From Alphaproteobacteria bacterium (lineage in GTDB: Bacteria; Pseudomonadota; Alphaproteobacteria; SMXS01), in assembly GCA_030836535.1 (NCBI GenBank), contig JAURPT010000148.1:1-48897 (forward strand): a stretch of DNA of 48,897 bases. The letters run 5' to 3'. Made by a program: the position numbers and the translations under genes. The notes under the pieces are model-generated. The model searched no databases. It saw nothing but the letters and a program-made list of their open reading frames with translations, and was not told where the DNA came from. This document shows positions 32,967-42,137 of this stretch, one piece after another. The first letter of the stretch is position 1. Each line of letters opens with the position of its first letter.

Positions 32967-33545
32967 ATGATACGTCGCCTCTACAATTGGACATTGGGTT
33001 TAGCAGAGCGCAGATCAGCCATGTGGTGGCTGGGCGGCGTTTCCTTCGTGGAAAGCTCATTTTTCCCCATTCCGCCAGATGCGTTGCTGATCCCCATGGT
33101 ATTGGCGGCAAGGGCACGGGCCTGGCTGATTGCCGCCGTGTGTACGGCATCTTCCGTGGCAGGCGCACTGCTGGGCTATGCGCTAGGCTTTTTTGCCTTT
33201 GATGCTATCGGCCAGCCATTGATCGCCTTCTATGGCTATGAAGAACAATTCGCATCCTTTACGGAAGGATTTGGCGAATGGGGCGTTTGGGCCGTTGCCT
33301 TTTTTGGGCTGACGCCGTTCCCCTTCAAGGTCATCACCATCACCAGTGGGTTTGTGGGGATGGATGTGGTTCCATTCCTGCTCGCCAGTATTGTGTCGCG
33401 CGCCGCACGCTTCTATCTGGTCGCTGGCCTGTTGTGGAAGTTTGGCGACCCAATCCGCGACTTTATCGAGAAGAGACTTGAATGGGTGGTGCTGGGTGCC
33501 TCTGTTCTGATTGTATTGGGCTTCGTTGCCCTTAAATATCTCTAG
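32967..33545 (+). CDS. YqaA/VTT-family inner-membrane protein
   Basis: 192 residues. The hydrophobic segments and the pattern GGVSFVESSFFPIPPDALLIPM, GALLGYALGFFAF, FFGLTPFPFKVITITSGFVGM and ARFYLVAGLLWKFG are those of YqaA in the SNARE-associated/VTT (DedA) superfamily. DedA-type proteins move lipid carriers across the inner membrane; YqaA itself is not characterised. Close upstream of dsbB and coq7 (19 and 4 bases), so probably an operon. Confidence 0.88.
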   Translation: MIRRLYNWTLGLAERRSAMWWLGGVSFVESSFFPIPPDALLIPMVLAARARAWLIAAVCTASSVAGALLGYALGFFAFDAIGQPLIAFYGYEEQFASFTEGFGEWGVWAVAFFGLTPFPFKVITITSGFVGMDVVPFLLASIVSRAARFYLVAGLLWKFGDPIRDFIEKRLEWVVLGASVLIVLGFVALKYL

Positions 33546-33564
33546 AGGCAATTGGGAGGCATTC

Positions 33565-34068
33565 ATGGCAAAGCAGGCAACCAATGCAGTCTTGAAACCA
33601 GCGCTATTACTGGTGGTCAGCCTCGTGCTGTTGCTGGCAGCCTATGGCTTCCAATATATCGGCAAGATGGAACCCTGCGAGATGTGCTACTGGCAGCGCT
33701 ATGCCTATTATGTGGCGATACCGTTTTTGGCCATGGCGGTCCTGCTGGCGGCGGACACAGCGCAAAACATTTTGCCGCGGTTCTTTATTGGCCTGGCGAC
33801 ACTCGCCTTTATGACGGGTGCGGGCATTGCTGCCTATCACGTCGGTGTGGAGTATGGCTGGTGGGCAGGGCCGGAGTCCTGCACCGGCGGTGGCCTGGTA
33901 GCCGATACGGCAGAAGCGTTTTTGGAGGCGCTCAAGGGCACCAATATTGTGCGGTGTGATGAAATTCCATGGTCCTTGTTTGGCATCTCTATGGCGGGGT
34001 ATAATTTCCTCGCATCGGTGGTGCTGAGCATCGCCGGGGCGATCTTCACATTTGGCAAGCAGGGTTAA
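33565..34068 (+). CDS. dsbB: disulfide bond formation protein DsbB
   Basis: 167 residues, four membrane helices. First redox pair in PCEMCYWQRYAYY (Cys-x2-Cys) and second pair in ESCTGGG and NIVRCDEIPWSLFGISMAGYN, the DsbB pattern. It re-oxidises DsbA with ubiquinone in the inner membrane. GGGAGGC lies before the ATG at 33565; an in-frame upstream TTG is rejected. Followed by coq7 after four bases, which makes sense because both use ubiquinone. Confidence 0.94.
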   Translation: MAKQATNAVLKPALLLVVSLVLLLAAYGFQYIGKMEPCEMCYWQRYAYYVAIPFLAMAVLLAADTAQNILPRFFIGLATLAFMTGAGIAAYHVGVEYGWWAGPESCTGGGLVADTAEAFLEALKGTNIVRCDEIPWSLFGISMAGYNFLASVVLSIAGAIFTFGKQG

Positions 34069-34072
34069 TCGC

Positions 34073-34624
34073 GTGCTGAACCAAACAGACAGACTAAAAC
34101 CGCGCCTTCCCGGCCGCCGGAACAATACGGAAGAAATGATCCGTGTCGACCAGGCGGGCGAATATGGTGCAGTGCAGATTTATCGGGGCCAGATCGCCGT
34201 GCTCTCCAACCGGGCGTCGGGGGCAACCATTGCCCATATGGCCCGCCAGGAAGAAGAGCATCTGGTAAAATTCGATGCCCTGATGAATGCCCGCCAGGTG
34301 CGACCCACGGCTCTGTCGCCCTTCTGGCATATGGCGGGGTTTGCGTTGGGTGCCGGTACGGCCCTGATGGGTGAAAAGGCGGCCATGGCCTGCACGGTTG
34401 CCATCGAAGAAGTGATCGAAGAGCACTACAACGAACAGGCGGAAGAACTAGGGGTCCGTGATCCCGAGCTTTCAGCCCTGATTGAAGAATGCTGTGCCGA
34501 TGAAGTGGCCCACAAGGAAACGGCGCTGGAACATGGTGCGCAGGAAACCCCCGGTTATGGGTTGATGAGCGCATTGATCAAGGCCGGTGCCAAAACCGCT
34601 ATCCGGATCGCTCGTAAAATTTAG
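34073..34624 (+). CDS. coq7: demethoxyubiquinone hydroxylase (COQ7-type)
   Basis: 183 residues from a GTG at 34073 with AGGG eight bases before. Di-iron carboxylate protein: ligand patterns ARQEEEHLVKFDAL (E-x-x-H), VAIEEVIEEHYNEQ and DEVAHKETALEHG. RVDQAGEYGAVQIYRGQ is the N-terminal signature. It hydroxylates demethoxyubiquinone in ubiquinone synthesis. The TTG at 34052 gives a longer form that overlaps dsbB. Confidence 0.95.
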   Translation: MLNQTDRLKPRLPGRRNNTEEMIRVDQAGEYGAVQIYRGQIAVLSNRASGATIAHMARQEEEHLVKFDALMNARQVRPTALSPFWHMAGFALGAGTALMGEKAAMACTVAIEEVIEEHYNEQAEELGVRDPELSALIEECCADEVAHKETALEHGAQETPGYGLMSALIKAGAKTAIRIARKI

Positions 34625-34757
34625 AGCATTGACCGTTCGTGCCGAGTGGTTTTGTGCGTCAGCGCAAAACTGTATCGAGGTGCGGACGTAAGTGGATAGG
34701 GCCTTGCCTTGGACCTCAACGGCTCAGCGTTCGCAAAGCGAACTGCCGTGAGCGTTG

Positions 34758-35351
34758 CTAAGGCTCCAACTCGGAATCCCAATACAGATAGTCGCGCCAA
34801 CTTTCGTGCAAATAGTTCGGCGGAAACCGCCTGCCGCGGTCCTGCAGCTCATAGGCTGTGGGGCGGAAGGGGATCTGATCGACCGTCATGCCCGCTTCAC
34901 CGGGTGTTCTGCCGCCCTTGCGCAAATTGCAGGGCGAACAGGCCGTGACCACATTTTCCCAAGACGTTACCCCGCCATAGGTACGCGGGATCAAGTGATC
35001 AAAGGTCAGCTCCTCGCCTGAGCCGCAATATTGGCAGGTGAAGCGGTCGCGCAGGAAAAGATTAAACCGCGTGAAGGCGGCATAGCGAGCGGGCTTCACA
35101 TAACGCTTCAGCGATATCACGCTGGGTAGCTGCAGGGTGAAACTGGGTGAATGCACTTCCCGGTCATAGTGTTCGACAATATCGACACGTTCCATGAACA
35201 CGGCTTTGACAGCATCCTGCCAGGACCAGAGGGATAGAGGGTAGTAGCTCAGGGGCCGATAGTCGGCGTTCAGGACGAGCGCGGGGCATTGCTCCAGCGA
35301 GACCGGCTTGACCGGTGCTTCAGTGTGATGCCCTGTACCCTCTTCCGTCAT
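34758..35351 (-). CDS. HNH endonuclease family protein
   Basis: 197 residues. C-terminal HNH: CQYCG, then LTFDHLIPRTYGGVTSWENVV and CSPCNLRKGGRTP hold the zinc cysteines and the D-H, N residues. The N-terminus (ALVLNADYRPLSYYPLSLWSWQDAVKAVF) is the extension found in the chromosomal proteobacterial HNH group of unproven role. Start ATG at 35351 has GAGGGA about six bases upstream; ATG 35354 is adjacent. Downstream 34625-34757 holds two short hairpins, GTTTTGTGC/GCGCAAAAC and GTTCGC/GCGAAC, and no gene. Confidence 0.9.
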   Translation of the reverse strand: MTEEGTGHHTEAPVKPVSLEQCPALVLNADYRPLSYYPLSLWSWQDAVKAVFMERVDIVEHYDREVHSPSFTLQLPSVISLKRYVKPARYAAFTRFNLFLRDRFTCQYCGSGEELTFDHLIPRTYGGVTSWENVVTACSPCNLRKGGRTPGEAGMTVDQIPFRPTAYELQDRGRRFPPNYLHESWRDYLYWDSELEP

Positions 35352-35426
35352 CATCAATCCCTCGATAGATGACAATACCATATGATGTGTTTTAGAGGTT
35401 GAAAACCCCTTTATCTGGACAGGTGT

Positions 35427-36095
35427 TCAAGATTCGATAGCGAAGGCCTTTTTCAGGAAGTTGCCACCCAATTGGATGCTGTCCGGGCCGATGCCGTGGC
35501 CCATGCCTTCCGACAGATGCGTCTCCACCTCAATGCCCTGTTCTCGCAGAAAACGCGCAGAGGCCGTCATCGCGGTGGGTGGGATCATATTGTCCATCGA
35601 TCCGTGCATCAGCAGCACCGGTGGCTTGGAGCGAATATTTTTGGCCAGCAGCTCGGGTGCGGCGACAGCGCCGGAATAACCGATGATACCCGCCAGTGGG
35701 CGTTCACGCTGCAGGCCAACGAACAGCGACAGCATGGTGCCCTGGGAAAAACCGATCAGCACCAAATCTTCTTCGGTCAGCCCCGCTTCTTCCAGCTTCT
35801 GGTCGATATACATGTTCATAATGGGGGCCGCGCGGGTCACGCCTTCTTCCTGTTCTTCCTGGCTGAAGCTCTTGATCGCCCACCACTGAAAACAGCCCGG
35901 CATGCCAGGTGTCTTTTGCGGGGCGTCGGGCGAAAAGAAGGATGTCGTTGGCATGTCCTGTTGCCAATTAATGGCCAGGCCAATCAGGTCCTGCCCATTG
36001 GCGCCATAGCCATGGCACAGAATCACCAGTTTTTCTGGGGGCAGGTCGCCTAGTCGTTCCAGTGACGGGCCGTAGAGAGCGGGAAAGCTGGACAT
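35427..36095 (-). CDS. alpha/beta-hydrolase carboxylesterase
   Basis: 222 residues. Serine nucleophile in LIGFSQGTMLSLFVGL, Asp in LMHGSMDNMIPP and His in SEGMGHGIGPDS form the triad; LVILCHGYGANGQDLIGLA carries the oxyanion HG-Y pattern of the phospholipase/carboxylesterase (YpfH-like) family. Cytoplasmic; natural substrate unknown. Divergent from gluQ with 50 bases between starts. Confidence 0.92.
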   Translation of the reverse strand: MSSFPALYGPSLERLGDLPPEKLVILCHGYGANGQDLIGLAINWQQDMPTTSFFSPDAPQKTPGMPGCFQWWAIKSFSQEEQEEGVTRAAPIMNMYIDQKLEEAGLTEEDLVLIGFSQGTMLSLFVGLQRERPLAGIIGYSGAVAAPELLAKNIRSKPPVLLMHGSMDNMIPPTAMTASARFLREQGIEVETHLSEGMGHGIGPDSIQLGGNFLKKAFAIES

Positions 36096-36145
36096 GGTGC
36101 CTCTTTCAGTTTGTTCAGCGCACAGGTTGTGATTTGATAGCTTAT

Positions 36146-36979
36146 ATGACTGACTTCGTCACCCGCTTCGCACCCAGCCCCAATGGCTATTTGCACCTGG
36201 GCCATGCCTATTCGGCGCTGGTGGGCTTTTATGCCGCCCGGCGGCATGGTGGGCGGTTCCTGTTGCGGATTGAAGATATTGATCTGGGCCGTGCGCGCCC
36301 TGAATTTGAGGCAGCCATCTATGAGGACCTGGCCTGGCTGGGCATCGAATGGGAAGAACCCGTGCGGCGGCAGTCTGAGCACTTCAGTATCTATGAGGCT
36401 GCGACTGCCAAGCTGACTGATGTTGGATTGACCTATCCCTGTTTCTGCACCCGCAAGGAAATGCTGTCGGCCGGGGCAACCCATGGGCCGGATGGCTTGG
36501 TCTATCCCGGCACGTGCAAAGAGTTGAATGCGCCAGATGTCGCTGCGCGGATCAACGCAGGTGAACCCCATGCTTTGCGGCTGGATGTAGAAAAGGCATT
36601 GGCGAGGATGGAAGCCCCTTTGTTCTGGCAGGAGGAAGAAGAAGGCCAGGTGCTCGCGAACCCGGCAGCCTTTAGCGACGTCGTGCTGGCGCGAAAGGAT
36701 GTCCCCACGAGCTATCATGTCTCCGTCGTGGTGGATGATGCGCGGCAAGGCATCACCACCGTGACGCGGGGGCGCGACCTGTATGAGCACACGGCTGTCC
36801 ACCGCCTGTTACAGGCCTTGCTGGATTTACCGATGCCGCACTATCACCACCACGCTTTGGTGACAGATGATGCCGGCCAGCGCCTCGCCAAAAGCAAGGG
36901 GTCAACCAGCCTGCGCGACCTGCGAGCAGCCGGTTATACGTGGCAGGACATTCTGGCGGCCCTGCCGCCGCTAGACTAA
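36146..36979 (+). CDS. gluQ: glutamyl-Q tRNA(Asp) synthetase
   Basis: 277 residues, a truncated GluRS without anticodon domain. RFAPSPNGYLHLGHAYSAL (HIGH region), LLRIEDIDLGRARPEFEAAI, zinc cysteines in YPCFCTRKEM with YPGTCKEL, and the KLSKS-type RLAKSKGSTSLRDL. It attaches Glu to queuosine in tRNA-Asp. The ATG at 36146 is the start, an extension back to 36062 overlaps the esterase start. Convergent with the kinase gene (7-base gap). Confidence 0.95.
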   Translation: MTDFVTRFAPSPNGYLHLGHAYSALVGFYAARRHGGRFLLRIEDIDLGRARPEFEAAIYEDLAWLGIEWEEPVRRQSEHFSIYEAATAKLTDVGLTYPCFCTRKEMLSAGATHGPDGLVYPGTCKELNAPDVAARINAGEPHALRLDVEKALARMEAPLFWQEEEEGQVLANPAAFSDVVLARKDVPTSYHVSVVVDDARQGITTVTRGRDLYEHTAVHRLLQALLDLPMPHYHHHALVTDDAGQRLAKSKGSTSLRDLRAAGYTWQDILAALPPLD

Positions 36980-36986
36980 CGACGTC

Positions 36987-38057
36987 TTAAAGCAGCTTGC
37001 TTTCCACAATGCCCCAGGCGCGTTCGGCCAGTGGCCTTGCGGTCTTGGCGGTCTCCATGGCCTCGGCATTTGCGGCAGTGCCGTTCTTGATACGGACCAT
37101 GATGCCTTCAGCAATGGCTGACAGGCGGAACATGTTAAAAGCGGTGTAGAAGTCCCAATTGTCGATGCTGCTACGGCCGGTGCGCTCGCAATACATGGCG
37201 ATATAGTCATCGCCAGATGGAATGCCCATGCCATCAATGTCCTGCCCCAACAGGCCTGAGAATCGACCGCCCAATGGCATCGAATATGGCAGGCAATTGT
37301 AGTTGAAGTCGGCCAGCGGGTTGCCCAGTGTCGATAGCTCCCAGTCGAGGATCGCGATGACGCGGGGCTCGGTGGGGTGGAAGATCATGTTGTCGAGGCG
37401 GAAGTCGCCATGGATAACGGTGGTCTTGTCATCGGCGGGGATATTCTCCGGCAGCCATTCCAGCAACCGTTCCATGGGCTCGAACTCTTCAGTCGCTGCA
37501 GCACGATATTGCTTTGACCAGGTATTGATCTGGCGGGCGACATAATTGCCTTCGCGGCCAAAGTCCTGCAGGCCGATGTCTTTGTAGTCTGCATTGTGCA
37601 GGCGGGCGAGGGCATCAACCATGCCTTCGTAAATGGCAGCGCGTTCACCCTTGCTGACTTCTTCCAGGTGCGGTGCCCAGAAGATGCGGCCCTCGCAATA
37701 GTCCATGATGTAGAACCAGGTGCCCAGCACGTCTTCATCGGTGCACAGGGCATAGGTGCGGGGGACGGGTACGTCTGTCTGGCCTAGGGCTGTCAGCACC
37801 TTGTATTCGCGGTCAACCGCATGGGCGCCCCTGAGTAATTGCCCAGGCGGTTTGCGGCGCATCACATAGGTTTTGCCGCCAGCTTCCAGCAGAAATGTGG
37901 GGTTAGACTGCCCGCCGCTGAACTGGCTGACCTCAATAGTGCCGGTAAAGCTTTCAACATTGGTTTCCATCCAGGTCTGCAACTTGCTGATATCGACCTG
38001 GTGTTTTTCCTGAACGGCCTGGGTGCCGGGTACGGATGATGTCTGGTTTTCTGTCAT
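36987..38057 (-). CDS. ACAD10/11-type kinase-like phosphotransferase
   Basis: 356 residues. FSGGQSNPTFLLEAGGKTYVMRRKPPG, HGDFRLDNMIFHPTEPRVIAILDWELSTLGNPLADFNYNCLPY and PSGDDYIAMYCERTGR are typical of the APH-like domain fused in animal ACAD10/11; that domain phosphorylates 4-hydroxyacyl-CoA. Here it is a stand-alone gene. The partner dehydrogenase of the same type is at 4968-6188, about 31 kb away. ATG at 38057 with GAGG before; purD lies upstream on the same strand (10-base gap). Confidence 0.9.
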   Translation of the reverse strand: MTENQTSSVPGTQAVQEKHQVDISKLQTWMETNVESFTGTIEVSQFSGGQSNPTFLLEAGGKTYVMRRKPPGQLLRGAHAVDREYKVLTALGQTDVPVPRTYALCTDEDVLGTWFYIMDYCEGRIFWAPHLEEVSKGERAAIYEGMVDALARLHNADYKDIGLQDFGREGNYVARQINTWSKQYRAAATEEFEPMERLLEWLPENIPADDKTTVIHGDFRLDNMIFHPTEPRVIAILDWELSTLGNPLADFNYNCLPYSMPLGGRFSGLLGQDIDGMGIPSGDDYIAMYCERTGRSSIDNWDFYTAFNMFRLSAIAEGIMVRIKNGTAANAEAMETAKTARPLAERAWGIVESKLL

Positions 38058-38067
38058 CGTCTTGCCT

Positions 38068-39336
38068 CTACTTCTGAAGAGCGCGCCAGCCAATGTCGCG
38101 GCGGTAAAAACCCTGCGGCCAGTCTACTTTTTCAACAGCGCCATAGGCGGCATCACGGGCGGCCTGCACATCGGGGCCCATACCCGTTACGTTCAGCACG
38201 CGCCCACCAATGGCCGTGATAGTCTCGCCATCCCTTGCGGTGCCGGCGTGGAAAATCTTCACATCATCTGATGCGCCAGCGCCGTCAAGATTACCAATCA
38301 CACTGCCTTTTTCGTAGGAACCCGGATAGCCGTCAGCAGCCATCACCACCGTCATGGCTGCGGCGTCGTGCCAGCGTAGGTCGAGGTGAGCCAGGCCCCC
38401 ATCCTTACAGGCCATCAGGGCCGGCAGGACGTCTGACTTCAGGCGCATCATCAGCACCTGGCATTCCGGGTCGCCGAAGCGGACATTATATTCGATGAGG
38501 CTGGGGCCAGTGTCCGTGATCATCAGGCCGGCGAAGAACACACCCTGATAGGGCATGCCTTCGGCCTTCATGGCCGCCACGGTAGGCTTGATGATTTCAT
38601 CCATTACCTGTTCTGCCAGAGCGTCTGTCATGATCGGGGCAGGGGAATAGGCGCCCATGCCGCCGGTGTTCAGGCCTGTATCGCCTTCACCGACGCGTTT
38701 GTGGTCCTGGGCAGAGGCAAGCGGCAGGGCGTTGTCGCCATCGCACAGGGCAAAGAAGCTAATCTCCTCGCCACGCAGCCATTCTTCAATGACAACTTCG
38801 GCACCCGCATCTCCGAATTTTCCAGAGAAACTTTCGTCAATAGCGGTCAGGGCTTGTTCATTGGATTCGGCCATAATCACGCCCTTGCCGGCGGCCAGCC
38901 CGTCGGCTTTCACCACAATGGGGGCGCCCTGTTCTTCTACATAGGCTTTGGCACTGGCCGCATCAGCAAAGCGGCCATAGGCGGCGGTGGGGATGTTGTA
39001 TTTGGCGCAGATATCTTTGGTAAAGCCTTTGGAGCCTTCCAGCTGGGCCGCACCCGCGCTGGGGCCAAAGCAGTCGATGCCTTCTGCCCGCAAGCGATCG
39101 GCGAGCCCATCAACAAGTGGCTGCTCCGGGCCGATGACAACAAAGTCGATGGCTTTTTCACCGCAAAAGGCGACTAGGCCGTCAATATCATCGCCTGAAA
39201 TATTGACGCATTCGGCCACTGTAGCGATGCCGCCATTGCCAGGGGCGCAGTACAGGGCGTCGCACAGGGGGGATGCGGAAATTGCCCAAGCCAATGCGTG
39301 TTCGCGTCCGCCAGAGCCAACGACCAGAATGTTCAT
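38068..39336 (-). CDS. purD: phosphoribosylamine-glycine ligase
   Basis: 422 residues. N-terminal [22 protein letters not shown]-grasp region [36 protein letters not shown], then [27 protein letters not shown]. Second step of purine synthesis. The ATG at 39336 starts the family N-terminus; the longer frame to 39480 would run into xseA. Divergent from xseA, a usual alphaproteobacterial arrangement. Confidence 0.97.
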   Translation of the reverse strand: MNILVVGSGGREHALAWAISASPLCDALYCAPGNGGIATVAECVNISGDDIDGLVAFCGEKAIDFVVIGPEQPLVDGLADRLRAEGIDCFGPSAGAAQLEGSKGFTKDICAKYNIPTAAYGRFADAASAKAYVEEQGAPIVVKADGLAAGKGVIMAESNEQALTAIDESFSGKFGDAGAEVVIEEWLRGEEISFFALCDGDNALPLASAQDHKRVGEGDTGLNTGGMGAYSPAPIMTDALAEQVMDEIIKPTVAAMKAEGMPYQGVFFAGLMITDTGPSLIEYNVRFGDPECQVLMMRLKSDVLPALMACKDGGLAHLDLRWHDAAAMTVVMAADGYPGSYEKGSVIGNLDGAGASDDVKIFHAGTARDGETITAIGGRVLNVTGMGPDVQAARDAAYGAVEKVDWPQGFYRRDIGWRALQK

Positions 39337-39455
39337 TGCCAGCCTCGTTGCAATATTTATGAACCATGTCCCTGCTGGTACTTTCAACAGGCGTGGGGCT
39401 CTTGTAGCATAGGCTCTCCCCAGCACAAGGGGGCAACCGCAACAAGGATCAACGC

Positions 39456-41027
39456 GTGTCCACAACCCAGGCCAATGCACCAGAATTTTCCGTCACCGAG
39501 GTTTCCTCGGCGCTCAAGAAGACGGTCGAAGGCGCGTTCAGCCATGTCCGCGTGCGGGGCGAGGTCTCTGGCCTCAAGCGGCCGCCGTCTGGCCATTTGT
39601 ATTTTGACCTCAAGGACGACAAAGCTGTCATCAATGGCGTGTGCTGGAAGGGCGTGGCCAACCGGCTGAAATATCTGCCGGAAGACGGGTTGGAAGTCAT
39701 CGTCACCGGCAAGATCACCACCTACGCCCCGCGTTCCAACTACCAATTGGTTGTCGAGACGATTGAGCCTGCAGGCGCCGGGGCGCTGATGGCCATGCTG
39801 GAAGAGCGCCGCAAGAAACTGGCGGCTGAGGGCCTGTTTGATGCCGAGCGCAAAAAGCCTATTCCGTTCCTGCCGCGCACGATCGGGGTGGTGACATCGC
39901 CAACGGGGGCGGTGATCCGCGATATCCTCCATCGGTTGGCAGACCGATTTCCCAGCCATGTGGTGCTTTGGCCCGTGCTGGTGCAGGGCGACAACGCCGC
40001 CCCGCAGATTGCGCGGGCAATCCGTGGTTTTAATGCGTTGGGTGACGGTGATTCTGTCGCGCGACCCGATGTGCTGATCGTCGCCCGTGGTGGCGGAAGC
40101 CTAGAAGATCTATGGGCTTTTAATGAAGAAGAAGTGGTGCGGGCCGCTGCCGAAAGCGACATTCCGCTCATTTCTGCGGTGGGCCACGAAACGGACACAA
40201 CGCTGATTGATTATGCTTCCGACCTGCGGGCACCAACGCCGACGGCGGCAGCCGAAAAAGCAGTGCCTGTTCGGGTCGACCTGCTCGCCGGAGTGCACGA
40301 TTTGGCGCGCCGCCGTCTGCAGGCGGTGAGCCGATCCATGGAAGAACGGCAGACGCATCTGCGCGGCCTGGTACGTGGGCTGCCCAGCCTCAATGACATT
40401 CTCGGGATGCGCCAGCAGCGGTTCGACGACATAGCCGAACGCCTGCCGCGCGCGCTGATGGCGAATACGCAGGTCCATCGCCAACGGTTGGCCGACAAGG
40501 GGGCGGGGCTGCGTCCGGCCTTATTGCAGTCGCGGCTGCAACAGATGGTTGGAATGGTGGATGGCCTGGGGCAGCGGCTTGTTCCATCCCTGCAGCGTCA
40601 GGTCACCAATGGCCAGCAGCGCATAGACCAATTGTCTGGCCGATGGCAACCGACCGTGCAGCGCAGGGTCGATCAGGCAGGTGACCGCCTGACACGCCCC
40701 GCAGAACGGCTGGCGCCGAATGTGGAGCGACGCCTGGCGGACGCCAGCCAGCGGCTGGAGGGTGTTGGTCGTTTGCTTGGGAGTCTGGGGTATCAGGCTG
40801 TGCTGTCACGCGGCTATGCCGTGGTGCGCAATGCGGATGATGCACCCGTGATGGCCTCTGCTGGGTTACAGAAGGGCGAGGCGCTTTCGGTTGAATTTGC
40901 CGATGGCCGCACGCATGTCCAGGTAATGGACGATGCAGTGGGTAGCCGTAAGAAGACACCCCCCAAGAGGTCGGCTAGAAAAGCGAAACCCAAGACGTCA
41001 ACGCCAGATCAGGGAGATCTCTTCTAG
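39456..41027 (+). CDS. xseA: exodeoxyribonuclease VII large subunit
   Basis: 523 residues from a GTG at 39456 with AAGGA eight bases before. N-terminal OB fold ([41 protein letters not shown]), nuclease core with [33 protein letters not shown] and [18 protein letters not shown], then a long helical region and a basic tail ([15 protein letters not shown]). Degrades single-stranded DNA with XseB. The M23 gene starts one base after its stop. Confidence 0.96.
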   Translation: MSTTQANAPEFSVTEVSSALKKTVEGAFSHVRVRGEVSGLKRPPSGHLYFDLKDDKAVINGVCWKGVANRLKYLPEDGLEVIVTGKITTYAPRSNYQLVVETIEPAGAGALMAMLEERRKKLAAEGLFDAERKKPIPFLPRTIGVVTSPTGAVIRDILHRLADRFPSHVVLWPVLVQGDNAAPQIARAIRGFNALGDGDSVARPDVLIVARGGGSLEDLWAFNEEEVVRAAAESDIPLISAVGHETDTTLIDYASDLRAPTPTAAAEKAVPVRVDLLAGVHDLARRRLQAVSRSMEERQTHLRGLVRGLPSLNDILGMRQQRFDDIAERLPRALMANTQVHRQRLADKGAGLRPALLQSRLQQMVGMVDGLGQRLVPSLQRQVTNGQQRIDQLSGRWQPTVQRRVDQAGDRLTRPAERLAPNVERRLADASQRLEGVGRLLGSLGYQAVLSRGYAVVRNADDAPVMASAGLQKGEALSVEFADGRTHVQVMDDAVGSRKKTPPKRSARKAKPKTSTPDQGDLF

Positions 41028-41028
41028 C

Positions 41029-41871
41029 ATGCGCGTAACATTGTCACTGATCGTTATGGTTCTGGGGTTGGCGCTATCAGGCGCGTCGGCATTGGCTGCG
41101 GGTATGGTGCAGGTGCCAGGCAGTGTCCAGCAGGGTCAATTGGTCATTGGCTGGGCACCGGGCAATACGGTCATTCAGCTGGGGGAAGAGGCCCTGCCGC
41201 TCACGGAGGATGGCCAGTTTGTTTTTGGATTTGGTCGGGACGAGGGTCCCAATGCTGAATTAACGATACGATATGCAGATGGGTCGACGGAGGTGTTGCC
41301 CATCAAAATCAGTCAACGGCAGTACGATATCCAGCGGATCGATGGCCTGACACCCTCCAAGGTGACGCCGCCACCGGAACGGGCCGCCCGACTGAAGCGG
41401 GAGCGAGGCATGGTAGCTGCTGCCCGTAAACCCGAGACAACAGATGATGCCTGGACAGGCGGGTTCATTTGGCCATCAAAAGGGCGCCTCAGCGGTGTTT
41501 ATGGCAGCCAGCGGGTGCTGAACGGCATTCCCAAATGGCCGCATTTTGGTCTGGATATTGCAGCCCCCACAGGCACGCCCGTTGTGGCGCCGGCCGCCGG
41601 TGTCGTGCGTTTGGCAGAAGCGGACTTCTACTATGAAGGCGGCATTATCATTATCGACCATGGCCACAACGTCACCTCGACCTTGTTTCATTTACATAGT
41701 GTGGATGTAACTGTCGGGCAGGTGGTCAGCCAGGGTGGGCAAATCGGTACGATTGGGGCAACCGGTCGGGCAACGGGCCCCCATGTGGACTGGCGCATTA
41801 ACTGGCGGGGCAGGCGTTTGGACCCGGCATTGGTGCTGCCTACAGCCGCGCCGCTACCGGTGATTGACTAA
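41029..41871 (+). CDS. M23-family metallopeptidase with Asp in the HxH motif
   Basis: 280 residues. Signal peptide to about residue 24 (ALAAG), a beta-rich linker, then an M23/LytM domain (about 145-270): HFGLDIAAPTG (His172, Asp176), FHLHS (His221/His223) and GPHVDWRINW, where the usual GPHxH reads His252-Val-Asp254. The Zn ligand at the second His is thus Asp. That change is seen in part of the alphaproteobacterial family and may keep activity. Cell-wall endopeptidase or an inactive regulator of amidases. Follows xseA with one base between. Confidence 0.9.
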   Translation: MRVTLSLIVMVLGLALSGASALAAGMVQVPGSVQQGQLVIGWAPGNTVIQLGEEALPLTEDGQFVFGFGRDEGPNAELTIRYADGSTEVLPIKISQRQYDIQRIDGLTPSKVTPPPERAARLKRERGMVAAARKPETTDDAWTGGFIWPSKGRLSGVYGSQRVLNGIPKWPHFGLDIAAPTGTPVVAPAAGVVRLAEADFYYEGGIIIIDHGHNVTSTLFHLHSVDVTVGQVVSQGGQIGTIGATGRATGPHVDWRINWRGRRLDPALVLPTAAPLPVID

Positions 41872-42050
41872 AAATTATTCACAAAATTCTATATGAGTAA
41901 AAATTAGGCATACGTTATTTGGCTCAGTGCTATTTTTTCATCTATGTGGTTTCATGACAGCCGTTCCATTTGCGGGAATTCCTTTTTTTCATAAGGCAAT
42001 GCTTTGATTCTAAATGGAATAATTAGTTCACCTGTTATTTTTGTACACTT

Positions 42051-42066
42051 TGGCACGGAAATTGAA
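42051..42066 (+). promoter_or_regulatory. sigma-54-like promoter upstream of the TorF porin gene
   Basis: TGGCACG-N4-TTGAA in an AT-rich region matches the sigma-54 consensus TGGCACG-N4-TTGCW except that the -12 C is A. Transcription would start near 42075, about 60 bases before the ATG. TorF/Gcw_chp genes are often near nitrogen-control genes, so RpoN control is plausible. The mismatch at -12 weakens the case. Confidence 0.4.
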
Positions 42067-42137
42067 TAGTAGTCGGGCGAGAGCAGCTTCTGCCTCCAAA
42101 GGAACAAGAGCCCTGATGGGCCAAGAAAGGAAATATC

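Noticed and set aside
34625-34757. Terminator or small RNA between coq7 and the HNH gene
   Set aside because: Two hairpins are present but neither has a T-run, and no promoter or conserved RNA pattern is visible.
39384-39959. Minus-strand ORF of 191 codons across the start of xseA
   Set aside because: It overlaps the conserved N-terminal domain of xseA and reads as composition-driven noise.
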